From Candidatus Poribacteria bacterium (GTDB lineage: Bacteria > Poribacteria > WGA-4E > PCPOR2b), in the NCBI GenBank assembly GCA_027296925.1, contig JAPUIP010000467.1:1-7104 (forward strand): DNA of 7,104 nucleotides, read 5' to 3'. Made by a program: the position numbers and the translations under genes. The notes beneath the pieces were generated by a model. That model saw nothing but the letters and a program-made list of their open reading frames with translations. It did no database searches and was not told the origin of the DNA. This document shows, in pieces, positions 1-5,165 of the stretch; within the stretch, counting starts at the first letter, position 1, and every line of letters begins with the position of its first letter.

Positions 1-153
1 GTGATCGAGCAAGTGATGCTGGAGCCGGCGGCAATCAAGCGGCTCATTACGCCGGAAGAGGTCGCTGCCCTTGTCGTTTATCTGTGTTCAGACGCTGCCG
101 GCGCTGTCACCGGCGCCGATTGGGCAATCGATCTGGGCTGGACAGCACGGTAG
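1..153 (+). CDS. 3-hydroxybutyrate dehydrogenase-like SDR (C-terminal fragment)
   Basis: This is the last 50 residues of a short-chain dehydrogenase/reductase; the start lies outside the window, and the frame is open from base 1 to the TAG at 151-153. The segment ITPEEVAALVVYLCSDAAG, then VTGADWAIDLGWTAR, matches the usual SDR C-terminus: a helix ending in a 'LCSD' turn, then 'TGa...iDgGwta'. The ending 'GWTA' and the 'TPEEVAAL' helix are typical of D-3-hydroxybutyrate dehydrogenases, cytosolic NAD enzymes that interconvert 3-hydroxybutyrate and acetoacetate. The usual second Gly of 'DGGW' is Leu here (DLGW). The catalytic Ser-Tyr-Lys residues and the Rossmann fold are not in view, so SDR membership is firm and the substrate is an inference. 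The next gene on this strand, an acetoacetate decarboxylase homologue, supports a role in ketone-body metabolism. Confidence 0.8.
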   Translation: MIEQVMLEPAAIKRLITPEEVAALVVYLCSDAAGAVTGADWAIDLGWTAR

Positions 154-201
154 TACACGTCGGCGGAATTCTTGAACAGATTGGAGGAGTCGAATCCCCC
201 T

Positions 202-241
202 CGAAGACTCGGGACTTCGCCCCTCGGGGACTCGGGATTTC
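202..241. repeat. Short GC-rich direct and inverted repeats
   Basis: Two near-identical 13-mers lie 23 bases apart: GACTCGGGACTTC at 206-218 and GACTCGGGATTTC at 229-241, with one mismatch. Small inverted repeats are interleaved: CGAAG at 202-206 faces CTTCG at 215-219, and CCCC at 220-223 faces GGGG at 226-229. No coding sense is seen. It is the first of several repeat blocks in the 154-476 gap and may be part of a dispersed intergenic element. Confidence 0.55.
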
Positions 242-269
242 ACTTTCAACGACTGGTTGCTTCGCAGCC

Positions 270-369
270 ACCCCCTCTAACTCTCCTCCGTGCTCGTCCC
301 CGATAAATCGGGACAGGCCGATCTATCGGACTGCGCGAGAGTCTAAAGACCTTGGTAAGGGGGAGAACC
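270..369. repeat. Candidate dispersed intergenic repeat with twin palindromes
   Basis: The block opens with a pyrimidine-rich run (ACCCCCTCTAACTCTCCTCC, 270-289) and closes with a purine-rich run (CCTTGGTAAGGGGGAGAACC, 350-369). Parts of the two can pair if G-T pairs are allowed (CTCTCCT against AGGGGGAG), so the ends behave as degenerate inverted repeats. Between them lie two related palindromes: CCCGAT-AA-ATCGGG at 299-312 and CCGAT-CT-ATCGG at 318-329, with centres 18 bases apart. Such 'ccccctctaact ... ccttggtaaggggga' text resembles high-copy intergenic repeats I recall from other bacterial genomes, but copy number cannot be seen here. The palindrome pair could instead be a tandem operator. 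No protein is encoded. Confidence 0.5.
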
Positions 370-370
370 T

Positions 371-402
371 TTCGCGGAAGGGATTCCGCTCCTACAGCGG
401 AA
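371..402 (-). repeat. REP-like palindromic element with GTAG foot
   Basis: Read on the - strand, this holds three alternating copies of one 6-base arm: TTCCGC, then GTAG-GA, then GCGGAA, a TCCC loop, and TTCCGC-GAA. The arms form either of two exclusive hairpins: 374-389 (6-bp stem, 4-base loop) or 384-402 (7-bp stem TTCCGCT/AGCGGAA, 5-base loop). A GTAG tetranucleotide just 5' of a GC-rich imperfect palindrome is the hallmark of REP sequences mobilised by RAYT (TnpA-REP, Y1 HUH) transposases, and 'TGTAGGAGCGG' resembles the REP consensus of Pseudomonas. No RAYT gene is in this window. There is no T-tract, so a terminator role is less likely. Confidence 0.55.
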
Positions 403-423
403 CACAAATTTATGTCATTGTGT
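402..423. promoter_or_regulatory. 22-bp dyad, possible operator
   Basis: ACACAA (402-407) and TTGTGT (418-423) are perfect inverted 6-base arms around a 10-base AT-rich centre. The dyad lies about 55 bases upstream of the acetoacetate decarboxylase start, where an operator could sit. No convincing -35/-10 pair was found beside it, and a dyad of this size can occur by chance, so the regulatory reading is speculative. Confidence 0.2.
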
Positions 424-466
424 CCTAGAGAGCAACAAGGCGTGTCCAAGCAAAATACAGCAGAAA

Positions 467-472
467 AGAGGA
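467..472 (+). promoter_or_regulatory. Ribosome binding site deciding the decarboxylase start
   Basis: AGAGGA lies 7 bases before ATG at 480 but only 4 before the adjacent in-frame GTG at 477, which favours the ATG. Confidence 0.5.
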
Positions 473-479
473 TCATGTG

Positions 480-1226
480 ATGAGGCTAAAACACGATGAA
501 GGGTGGAATATACCCGCGGTTCATCCCTTTTATCCACCGCTACCGGCGGTCTATCGCAACGTCAAGTTTCAGTTTGTTTTCTTCTACGCCAGTCCCGCCG
601 CCGTTCAGGAATTTCTCCCGGAGCCATTGGAAGCGACGGAAGACGGGCTTTGTGTCGCCTCAGGCCTGGATGTCCCCTTTTGCACCAACTACGGTGCCTT
701 TCAGGAGTCCTTCATCGTGATGCGGTGCCGTTTTAGAAATCAGACAGGGTTCTACTGTTCCCATGTGTTTCATAACGGGCCCGCCGGCATTGCCGCAGGA
801 CGGGAGATTTATGGTACACCGAAAATTTACGCCCAGTTGAAGGTGCGTCAAATGGAACGGTGCATGTTGACCGAAACTTACCTGAGCGGCGTTCCGGTAC
901 TGAACATCAGTTCCAGTATGGAGGAAGTTGTTGCTTCTGATGCGATGCCCGCTTTAACCCCGGCGTGGCGACTGAAAGTTATTCCCAGAGCGGACGGTCC
1001 AGGACCGGCCCTCAAGCAACTTATTGATTGCACTCAAACCACCCAGGATTCGGAAGTGCATTTCATGGCGAAAGGGCAGGGCAAGATTGTCCTTGGGGCA
1101 TCGCCGCTGTGCGACCTTACCCCGCTGGCGCCGCTGAGATATGGAGATGCTTTCTATATGGAGAGTAGCTATTCGGAGGGATACGCGGAGATTGTCTACG
1201 ACTATTTAACGAAGGAAACGTCCTAA
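480..1226 (+). CDS. Acetoacetate decarboxylase family protein
   Basis: A 248-residue soluble protein of the acetoacetate decarboxylase (ADC) superfamily, whose founder converts acetoacetate to acetone and CO2 through a Schiff base on lysine. The family length is about 245-250 residues, so it is complete. The motif GREIYGTPKIYAQL (residues 107-120) carries the expected Schiff-base lysine at about residue 115. FQESFIVMRCRF (74-85) carries the conserved glutamate near 76 that lines the active site in the Clostridium enzyme. An in-frame GTG three bases upstream is the alternative start; spacing to AGAGGA favours ATG. A hydroxybutyrate dehydrogenase-like gene precedes it on the same strand, though 320 bases of repeats intervene, so co-transcription is uncertain. 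The superfamily also contains ADC-like enzymes acting on other keto acids by aldol or dehydration chemistry. Family assignment is strong; acetoacetate as substrate is moderately supported by context. Confidence 0.85.
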   Translation: MRLKHDEGWNIPAVHPFYPPLPAVYRNVKFQFVFFYASPAAVQEFLPEPLEATEDGLCVASGLDVPFCTNYGAFQESFIVMRCRFRNQTGFYCSHVFHNGPAGIAAGREIYGTPKIYAQLKVRQMERCMLTETYLSGVPVLNISSSMEEVVASDAMPALTPAWRLKVIPRADGPGPALKQLIDCTQTTQDSEVHFMAKGQGKIVLGASPLCDLTPLAPLRYGDAFYMESSYSEGYAEIVYDYLTKETS

Positions 1227-1293
1227 ATGGGCAACCGCTTGCTACAAAGCGATTTGCTCATCCAAGTCCTGAAGACTCGTTAGGAATTCTGAT

Positions 1294-2097
1294 GTGAAAG
1301 AACGATATACACTGGGGTATTCCTCGGAATGGACGCGACAGCTTCAGAAACGCACGGCAGCGAAGGAAGCTGGTTTCTTCCTGCCTTATCTACGGTCTGG
1401 AATGCGCCTACTGGATTGCGGTTGCGGCCCTGGAAGCATTACGGTCGGGTTGGCGGAGACTGTCGCACCTGGACAGGTTGTGGGGGTTGATATCGAACCG
1501 AGCCAGACCAAGCTCGCGCAGTCGCATGCGGCTGAACGCCGTGTTGACAATGCCCGTTTTGTAGTCGGCAATGCCTACCGGCTTCCCTTCGCCGAGGGCT
1601 CGTTCGACGCGATTTTTTCGCACAATGTCTTGAGCCATCTGCGAAATCCGCTTGAGGTTCTCCGCGTCATGCACCGGATGTTGAAGTCAGGCGGCGTCAT
1701 TGGAATCAGCCATCCCGACTTTAGCGGCCAGCTCATAAGCCCATCAGATCCGTTACTCGATCGAAGTCGCAAACTCTACTGGAGATTGGTTGAGCACAAC
1801 GGCGGAAATCCCGCCATCGGCAAGCATCAACGCGCTTTACTGCATGAGGCCGGCTTCGTTCGCATTGAAGCGACCGCGAAGTATTCGACCGTCGGCACCC
1901 AAGAGGCGGTTCGCATGCAAGCTGAGACTCGGAGCAGCAGTTTTGCGGCATCAAATGTCGCGGAGCAAATGATCGCGCTCGGTTGGACAGATGGCGCTGA
2001 ACTGAACCAGATAAGCGCGGCGTGGGAGGCGTGGGGCGAGCAGCCCGGCGCGTTTATAGCAAACGCCACCGTTACCGCGGTCGGCTGGAAGGCGTAG
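1294..2097 (+). CDS. Class I SAM-dependent methyltransferase (type 11/UbiE-like)
   Basis: A 267-residue soluble protein with a standard Rossmann-like methyltransferase fold. Motif I is LLDCGCGPG at residues 39-47, which binds S-adenosylmethionine. The acidic residue that contacts the ribose hydroxyls follows in VVGVDIEPS (D66). NAYRLPFAEGSFDAIFSHNV (93-112) covers the adenine-binding and motif II region, and RMLKSGGVIGISHPD (128-142) is motif III. The C-terminal third is variable and probably caps the acceptor site, as in UbiE/COQ5-like small-molecule methyltransferases; the acceptor cannot be named. It starts with GTG; AGGA at 1282-1285 sits 8 bases upstream, and the nearby ATG at 1292 is out of frame and meets an immediate stop. 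It lies 67 bases after the decarboxylase on the same strand, so the two may share a transcript. Its end converges on the amidase gene. Confidence 0.85.
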   Translation: MKERYTLGYSSEWTRQLQKRTAAKEAGFFLPYLRSGMRLLDCGCGPGSITVGLAETVAPGQVVGVDIEPSQTKLAQSHAAERRVDNARFVVGNAYRLPFAEGSFDAIFSHNVLSHLRNPLEVLRVMHRMLKSGGVIGISHPDFSGQLISPSDPLLDRSRKLYWRLVEHNGGNPAIGKHQRALLHEAGFVRIEATAKYSTVGTQEAVRMQAETRSSSFAASNVAEQMIALGWTDGAELNQISAAWEAWGEQPGAFIANATVTAVGWKA

Positions 2098-2131
2098 CAC
2101 CTTAAGATGGTGATAGGACCGTCCGGGTTGT

Positions 2132-2150
2132 GAATGAAAAAGTTTCATTC
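2132..2150. terminator. Hairpin between convergent genes, possible weak terminator
   Basis: GAATGAAA (2132-2139) and TTTCATTC (2143-2150) form a perfect 8-bp stem with a 3-base AAG loop, 35 bases after the methyltransferase stop and 46 bases beyond the amidase stop. The position suits a bidirectional terminator, but the stem is AT-rich and neither strand has a T-tract after it. It is therefore not a canonical intrinsic terminator and may be only a transcript-end stabilising hairpin. Confidence 0.3.
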
Positions 2151-2195
2151 CAGTCGCACTCGCATAGGCATGTCGTGGTACGCAATCTTTGATGC

Positions 2196-3599
2196 TCAAA
2201 CATCGGGGTGCATTTGGTGCCACTCGGTTGCCCCTTCGTAGGCGTGACCGACCTGACACAATAGGGGTTCTGACAAGTGCTTGCCAACGAACTGAAGGCT
2301 TAAAGGTAGCCCTTCGCTGTTGATTCCACACGGTACAGATAGCGTTGGCGCGCCGTTGTAGTCGAACGGCACCGTGAACCGTTGGAACTTCGGGGCGCGG
2401 CTTTCTGGCATCGGACCATAGAGTTCCGCCGGCGTCACCGGATGTGGTGGACCGGACATCGACGGACAGGCGAGTACATCGATTCTCTCAAACGCTCTGC
2501 GGAGATGTCCAACGCAGGCAGCTCGCAAGTTATTGGCTTTGGCATACGCCGCCCCGGTAACCTCTGCACCCCTATCGAGCCAGCCTTGAAACCAGGGACC
2601 ATAGTCGTCTCGCTGGGATGGGTAGGTTTCTTCGTGAGCAGCCACTGCCTCCGCTGAACACAAAGTCGGCCACGCGGTCACATACTCATCCATATTGGGC
2701 AGTTGTACCGTGACGATTTCAGCGCCGAGTTCTTCCAGAACTTTTACGCCGGCCAATACGGCCTGGGCGAGCTCCGTGTCAATGTCCTTGGTGGCGTACC
2801 CCTCATCGAATCCGATACGAACCCCCTTTACGCCCGTGTTTACCCCTTCCAGCATATTTGGCACTGGAGCGGGCAGGGAAGTGGGGTCATTGGGGTCGAG
2901 ACCTGAAATTGCCTCAAGCATGATGCCGGCGTCGGCGACCCCGCGTGTCAGCGGGCCCACATGGTCCAGCGATTCAGCAAGGGCCAACACACCGTAGCGG
3001 CTAACTCGACCCCATGTGGGTTTGAGACCCACCGTGCCGCAGGCGGCGGCGGGGAGGCGAATCGAACCGCCGGTATCGCTGCCGAGCGAGCCGAAGCACA
3101 GTCCCGCTGCGGTTGCGACACCGGAGCCGCTGGACGAAGCGCCCGCCCATCGTTCGGCGTTCCACGGGTTGATGGGAATCTCGAATTTGGGATTGTAGCC
3201 GCCCATCGCGCCTTCCGTCAGGTTGAGCTTGCCCAGCAGCACGGCTCCGGCGGATTCCAACTTTGCGATGACCGTGGCATCGAAGTGAGGAACGTGCTCG
3301 GCGAGTGCTTTCGTACCTCCCATCGTGCGGACGCCCCGGGTGAAGCACAGATCTTTAACGGCGACGGGAATGCCATGAAGCGGTCCGCGATACGCGCCAG
3401 ATGTGATTTCGGCTTCCGCGTTTTGGGCGGCCGTCAGCGCGTGGTCTGCCATGACGGTGGCGTAGCTTTTGAAGCGGCGATCCAACTGGTCGATGCGCTC
3501 CAATATTTTTGTGGTGACCTCCACAGGCGATAACTGTTTCGACTTGATGAGTTCGGCGACTTCAGTGATTGTTTTGAAGTGCAGTAGCGTTTCGTGCAT
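2196..3599 (-). CDS. Amidase-signature family hydrolase
   Basis: A 467-residue cytosolic amidase-signature enzyme, which hydrolyses carboxamides through a Ser-cisSer-Lys triad. All three residues are visible: Lys82 in PVAVKDLCF, cis-Ser155 in GASSSGSG, and nucleophile Ser179 in GSDTGGSIRLPAA. The 24-residue gap between the two serines equals that in fatty acid amide hydrolase. Length matches the family (450-500). The start is ATG at 3597-3599, with AGGAG seven bases upstream. The frame stays open to an ATG at 3668, but those 23 extra codons run through a tandem repeat and lack such a site. Aspartyl/glutamyl-tRNA amidotransferase subunit A (GatA) belongs to the same family, but no gatB or gatC is adjacent, so a stand-alone amidase is more likely. 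The substrate is unknown. The gene is divergent from the Gfo/Idh gene and convergent with the methyltransferase, so it is probably a single-gene transcript. Confidence 0.88.
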   Translation of the reverse strand: MHETLLHFKTITEVAELIKSKQLSPVEVTTKILERIDQLDRRFKSYATVMADHALTAAQNAEAEITSGAYRGPLHGIPVAVKDLCFTRGVRTMGGTKALAEHVPHFDATVIAKLESAGAVLLGKLNLTEGAMGGYNPKFEIPINPWNAERWAGASSSGSGVATAAGLCFGSLGSDTGGSIRLPAAACGTVGLKPTWGRVSRYGVLALAESLDHVGPLTRGVADAGIMLEAISGLDPNDPTSLPAPVPNMLEGVNTGVKGVRIGFDEGYATKDIDTELAQAVLAGVKVLEELGAEIVTVQLPNMDEYVTAWPTLCSAEAVAAHEETYPSQRDDYGPWFQGWLDRGAEVTGAAYAKANNLRAACVGHLRRAFERIDVLACPSMSGPPHPVTPAELYGPMPESRAPKFQRFTVPFDYNGAPTLSVPCGINSEGLPLSLQFVGKHLSEPLLCQVGHAYEGATEWHQMHPDV

Positions 3600-3606
3600 T
3601 CGCTTG

Positions 3607-3611
3607 CTCCT
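3607..3611 (-). promoter_or_regulatory. Ribosome binding site deciding the amidase start
   Basis: On the - strand this reads AGGAG, 7 bases before the ATG at 3599. It fixes the start internal to a longer open frame that begins at 3668. Confidence 0.7.
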
Positions 3612-3627
3612 GTTTTCTGACAAAGGA

Positions 3628-3662
3628 ATTGAAGATTGAAAATTGAAGAGTGAAGATTGAAG
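3628..3662. repeat. Tandem heptamer repeat, five copies
   Basis: Five head-to-tail 7-base units on the + strand: ATTGAAG (3628-3634), ATTGAAA (3635-3641), ATTGAAG (3642-3648), AGTGAAG (3649-3655), ATTGAAG (3656-3662), followed by a partial ATT. Two units differ from the consensus by one base. It lies in the amidase 5' region, 29 bases upstream of the start codon and beyond the ribosome binding site. Because 7 is not a multiple of 3, copy changes would shift frame, which argues that the region is not translated. Heptamer arrays like this arise by slipped-strand replication. Confidence 0.85.
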
Positions 3663-3741
3663 ATTCATTCAAGCTGCTTAATCGTCGATAGAAAATATTC
3701 AATTCCCCGTGACATACCGTTGGCGTTGAGAAATTTCCCCT

Positions 3742-3771
3742 TTGACGGATTTGGTGCGATTCCGGTTGAAT
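3742..3771 (+). promoter_or_regulatory. Possible sigma-70-type promoter for the Gfo/Idh gene
   Basis: TTGACG (3742-3747, five of six to the -35 consensus) is followed after 18 bases by TTGAAT (3766-3771, four of six to the -10 consensus). It lies about 90 bases before the ATG at 3860, in the divergent intergenic region where a promoter is needed. The -10 is weak and host sigma preferences are unknown. Confidence 0.25.
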
Positions 3772-3847
3772 CTTGCGTGATGATGCCGGAGGAAACGGAG
3801 ATCAGAAGCTGCTGGATGACCTGTAGCGATTGAAAGCGTTAAGACAT

Positions 3848-3853
3848 AAGGAG
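3848..3853 (+). promoter_or_regulatory. Ribosome binding site deciding the Gfo/Idh start
   Basis: AAGGAG lies 6 bases before ATG at 3860. The frame is open to a TTG at 3830, but that start would place this site inside the coding region, so the ATG is preferred. Confidence 0.75.
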
Positions 3854-3859
3854 TCTAAA

Positions 3860-5122
3860 ATGAGCTATGAACACCCTTCAGGGGTATTGCCAATTCGCAT
3901 CGGCGTCGTTGGGGCCGGGCGTGGGCAATCCTACATGCGAGTCGCCCCGGCGACCGGATTGGAGTTGGTTGCCATCTGCGATACGTGGGAAGAGAAGCTG
4001 CTGCGAGTCGGGGAGCAACTCGGTGTGACCACCTATACAGATTATGACGCGTTTCTTGCGCATGACATGGATGCCGTGGTGCTTTGCAACTATTTTCATG
4101 AACACGCGCCCTTCGCCATCAAAGCCTTCGAAGCAGACAAACATGTGATGAGTGAATGTGCGGCGTGCCACACGTTAGCCGAAGGTGTGGCACTAGCGCG
4201 AGCATTCGAGAAGCGTGGCAAGGTTTACATGTTCGCCGAGAACTATCCCTATATGGTCTATAACCAGGAGATGCGCCGGCTGTATCAAGATGGGCGAATC
4301 GGGGAATTCAAGTACGGCGAAGGGGAGTACGTCCATCCAGACCCCGCCGAAGTCAAACTGGCGCGCAGTTGCGGCATGAACCACTGGCGCAATTGGATTC
4401 CATCCACCTACTACTGCACCCACTCGATTGCGCCGGTGATGTTTATCACGGACACCCGGCCGCTGAAGGTCAACGGCTTTGTCGTGCCCTATGACTTCGG
4501 CGACCCAACCCAGACGATGCACGTCAAACGTAGCGATACCTGCGCCGTTATCATCTGCCGGATGGACAACGGTGCCGTGATGAAGTCGCTGCATGGCGGG
4601 CTTCGAGGTCATGGGAATTACGTGCGGATTCACGGAAACCAAGGGCTGATGGAAAACTGCCGGCATGGCGACAAGAGCTACCTGCGCATCTGGCGCGAGC
4701 CGTGGGAGAAGCACGAAAACGAACCCACTGAAACGGTCTACAAACCGGATTTTCCGGTTCACCGTCATCTCACCACCGCGGCAGGACACGGCGGCGGTGA
4801 TTTTTTTACCAGTTATCATTTTGCCGAGGCGATCCGGACGGGAACGCAACCGTATCTGGATGTCTACCGTGGAATTGACATGAGCATTGTTGGGATTTTG
4901 GCATGGCGTTCGGCCCTCAACGATTCGGCGCCGGTCGAGGTTCCCGATTTCCGGATCGAGTCGGTTCGGGAACGGTACGAGACCGACGACGCTTCACCCG
5001 ACCCCACGCGCCAAAAAGAAGGTCAACCGCCAAGCAGTATCTTGGGTGATATGGAACCGTCGGCAGAAGCCAAAGCGCTCGCCAAACAGGTTTGGGCGAA
5101 ACAGGGATATGTCGATGAATAA
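3860..5122 (+). CDS. Gfo/Idh/MocA family protein lacking the EKP lysine
   Basis: A 420-residue soluble protein of the Gfo/Idh/MocA family, which are mostly NAD(P)-dependent sugar or inositol dehydrogenases. An N-terminal Rossmann domain opens with IRIGVVGAGRGQ (GxG motif at residues 18-20) and has the acidic end of strand two in VAICDTWE. A C-terminal alpha/beta domain begins near residue 120. The family's Glu-Lys-Pro motif, whose lysine is catalytic in many members, reads VMSECAACHTL here: E99 is kept, but Lys and Pro are Cys and Ala. AENYPYM (127-133) and STYYCTHSIAPV (182-193, with a histidine near 188) follow as in the family. The protein may use different chemistry, use another base, or act non-catalytically. 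There is no signal peptide, so it is cytosolic. The membrane protein gene follows after 43 bases, which suggests an operon. The family is certain; reaction and substrate are unknown. Confidence 0.88.
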   Translation: MSYEHPSGVLPIRIGVVGAGRGQSYMRVAPATGLELVAICDTWEEKLLRVGEQLGVTTYTDYDAFLAHDMDAVVLCNYFHEHAPFAIKAFEADKHVMSECAACHTLAEGVALARAFEKRGKVYMFAENYPYMVYNQEMRRLYQDGRIGEFKYGEGEYVHPDPAEVKLARSCGMNHWRNWIPSTYYCTHSIAPVMFITDTRPLKVNGFVVPYDFGDPTQTMHVKRSDTCAVIICRMDNGAVMKSLHGGLRGHGNYVRIHGNQGLMENCRHGDKSYLRIWREPWEKHENEPTETVYKPDFPVHRHLTTAAGHGGGDFFTSYHFAEAIRTGTQPYLDVYRGIDMSIVGILAWRSALNDSAPVEVPDFRIESVRERYETDDASPDPTRQKEGQPPSSILGDMEPSAEAKALAKQVWAKQGYVDE

Positions 5123-5150
5123 TCTGCTGAATCTCAAACTCAACTGCCGC

Positions 5151-5157
5151 GGAGGGG
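5151..5157 (+). promoter_or_regulatory. Ribosome binding site supporting the GTG start of the membrane protein
   Basis: GGAGGGG lies 8 bases before GTG at 5166 and 14 before the in-frame ATG at 5172, favouring the GTG. An ATG at 5159 is in another frame, opens only an overlapping shadow frame, and is too close to the site. Confidence 0.55.
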
Positions 5158-5165
5158 AATGAGAA

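Larger units (their letters stand above)
154..476. other. Non-coding, repeat-filled gap
   Basis: This 323-base gap between the dehydrogenase fragment and the decarboxylase has no credible gene. Open frames on both strands are short, lack ribosome binding sites, and run through repeats and palindromes. Contents in order: GC-rich direct repeats (202-241), a block with twin palindromes (270-369), a REP-like element (371-402), a 22-bp dyad (402-423), and the decarboxylase leader with its ribosome binding site. No clear terminator for the dehydrogenase and no strong promoter for the decarboxylase could be identified. Confidence 0.7.

Noticed and set aside
371..402. Intrinsic terminator for the upstream dehydrogenase
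   Set aside because: The hairpins are not followed by a T-tract and lie more than 200 bases after the stop; the REP-like reading fits better.
84..428. 114-codon open frame on the + strand through the repeat-filled gap
   Set aside because: It overlaps the dehydrogenase end and runs through palindromes and repeats, with Arg/Ser-rich composition typical of non-coding GC-rich DNA.
2961..3533. 190-codon open frame on the + strand across the amidase
   Set aside because: It is antisense to strongly conserved amidase catalytic motifs, has Arg/Gly/Ala-rich low-complexity content, and has no ribosome binding site or family resemblance.
3600..3668. N-terminal extension of the amidase to an ATG at 3668
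   Set aside because: The extra 23 codons translate the heptamer repeat, while AGGAG sits at ideal distance from the internal ATG at 3599.
3780..3833. 17-codon frame (ATG ATG CCG ...) in the divergent intergenic region
   Set aside because: It has no ribosome binding site upstream and no recognisable peptide feature; it is consistent with chance.
3830..3859. TTG start for the Gfo/Idh gene
   Set aside because: It would place the strong AAGGAG site inside the coding region; the ATG at 3860 has ideal spacing, and the Rossmann strand begins soon after.
4193..4849. 218-codon open frame on the - strand across the Gfo/Idh gene
   Set aside because: It is a shadow of a gene with clear domain motifs on the other strand; its translation resembles nothing and it lacks a start context.
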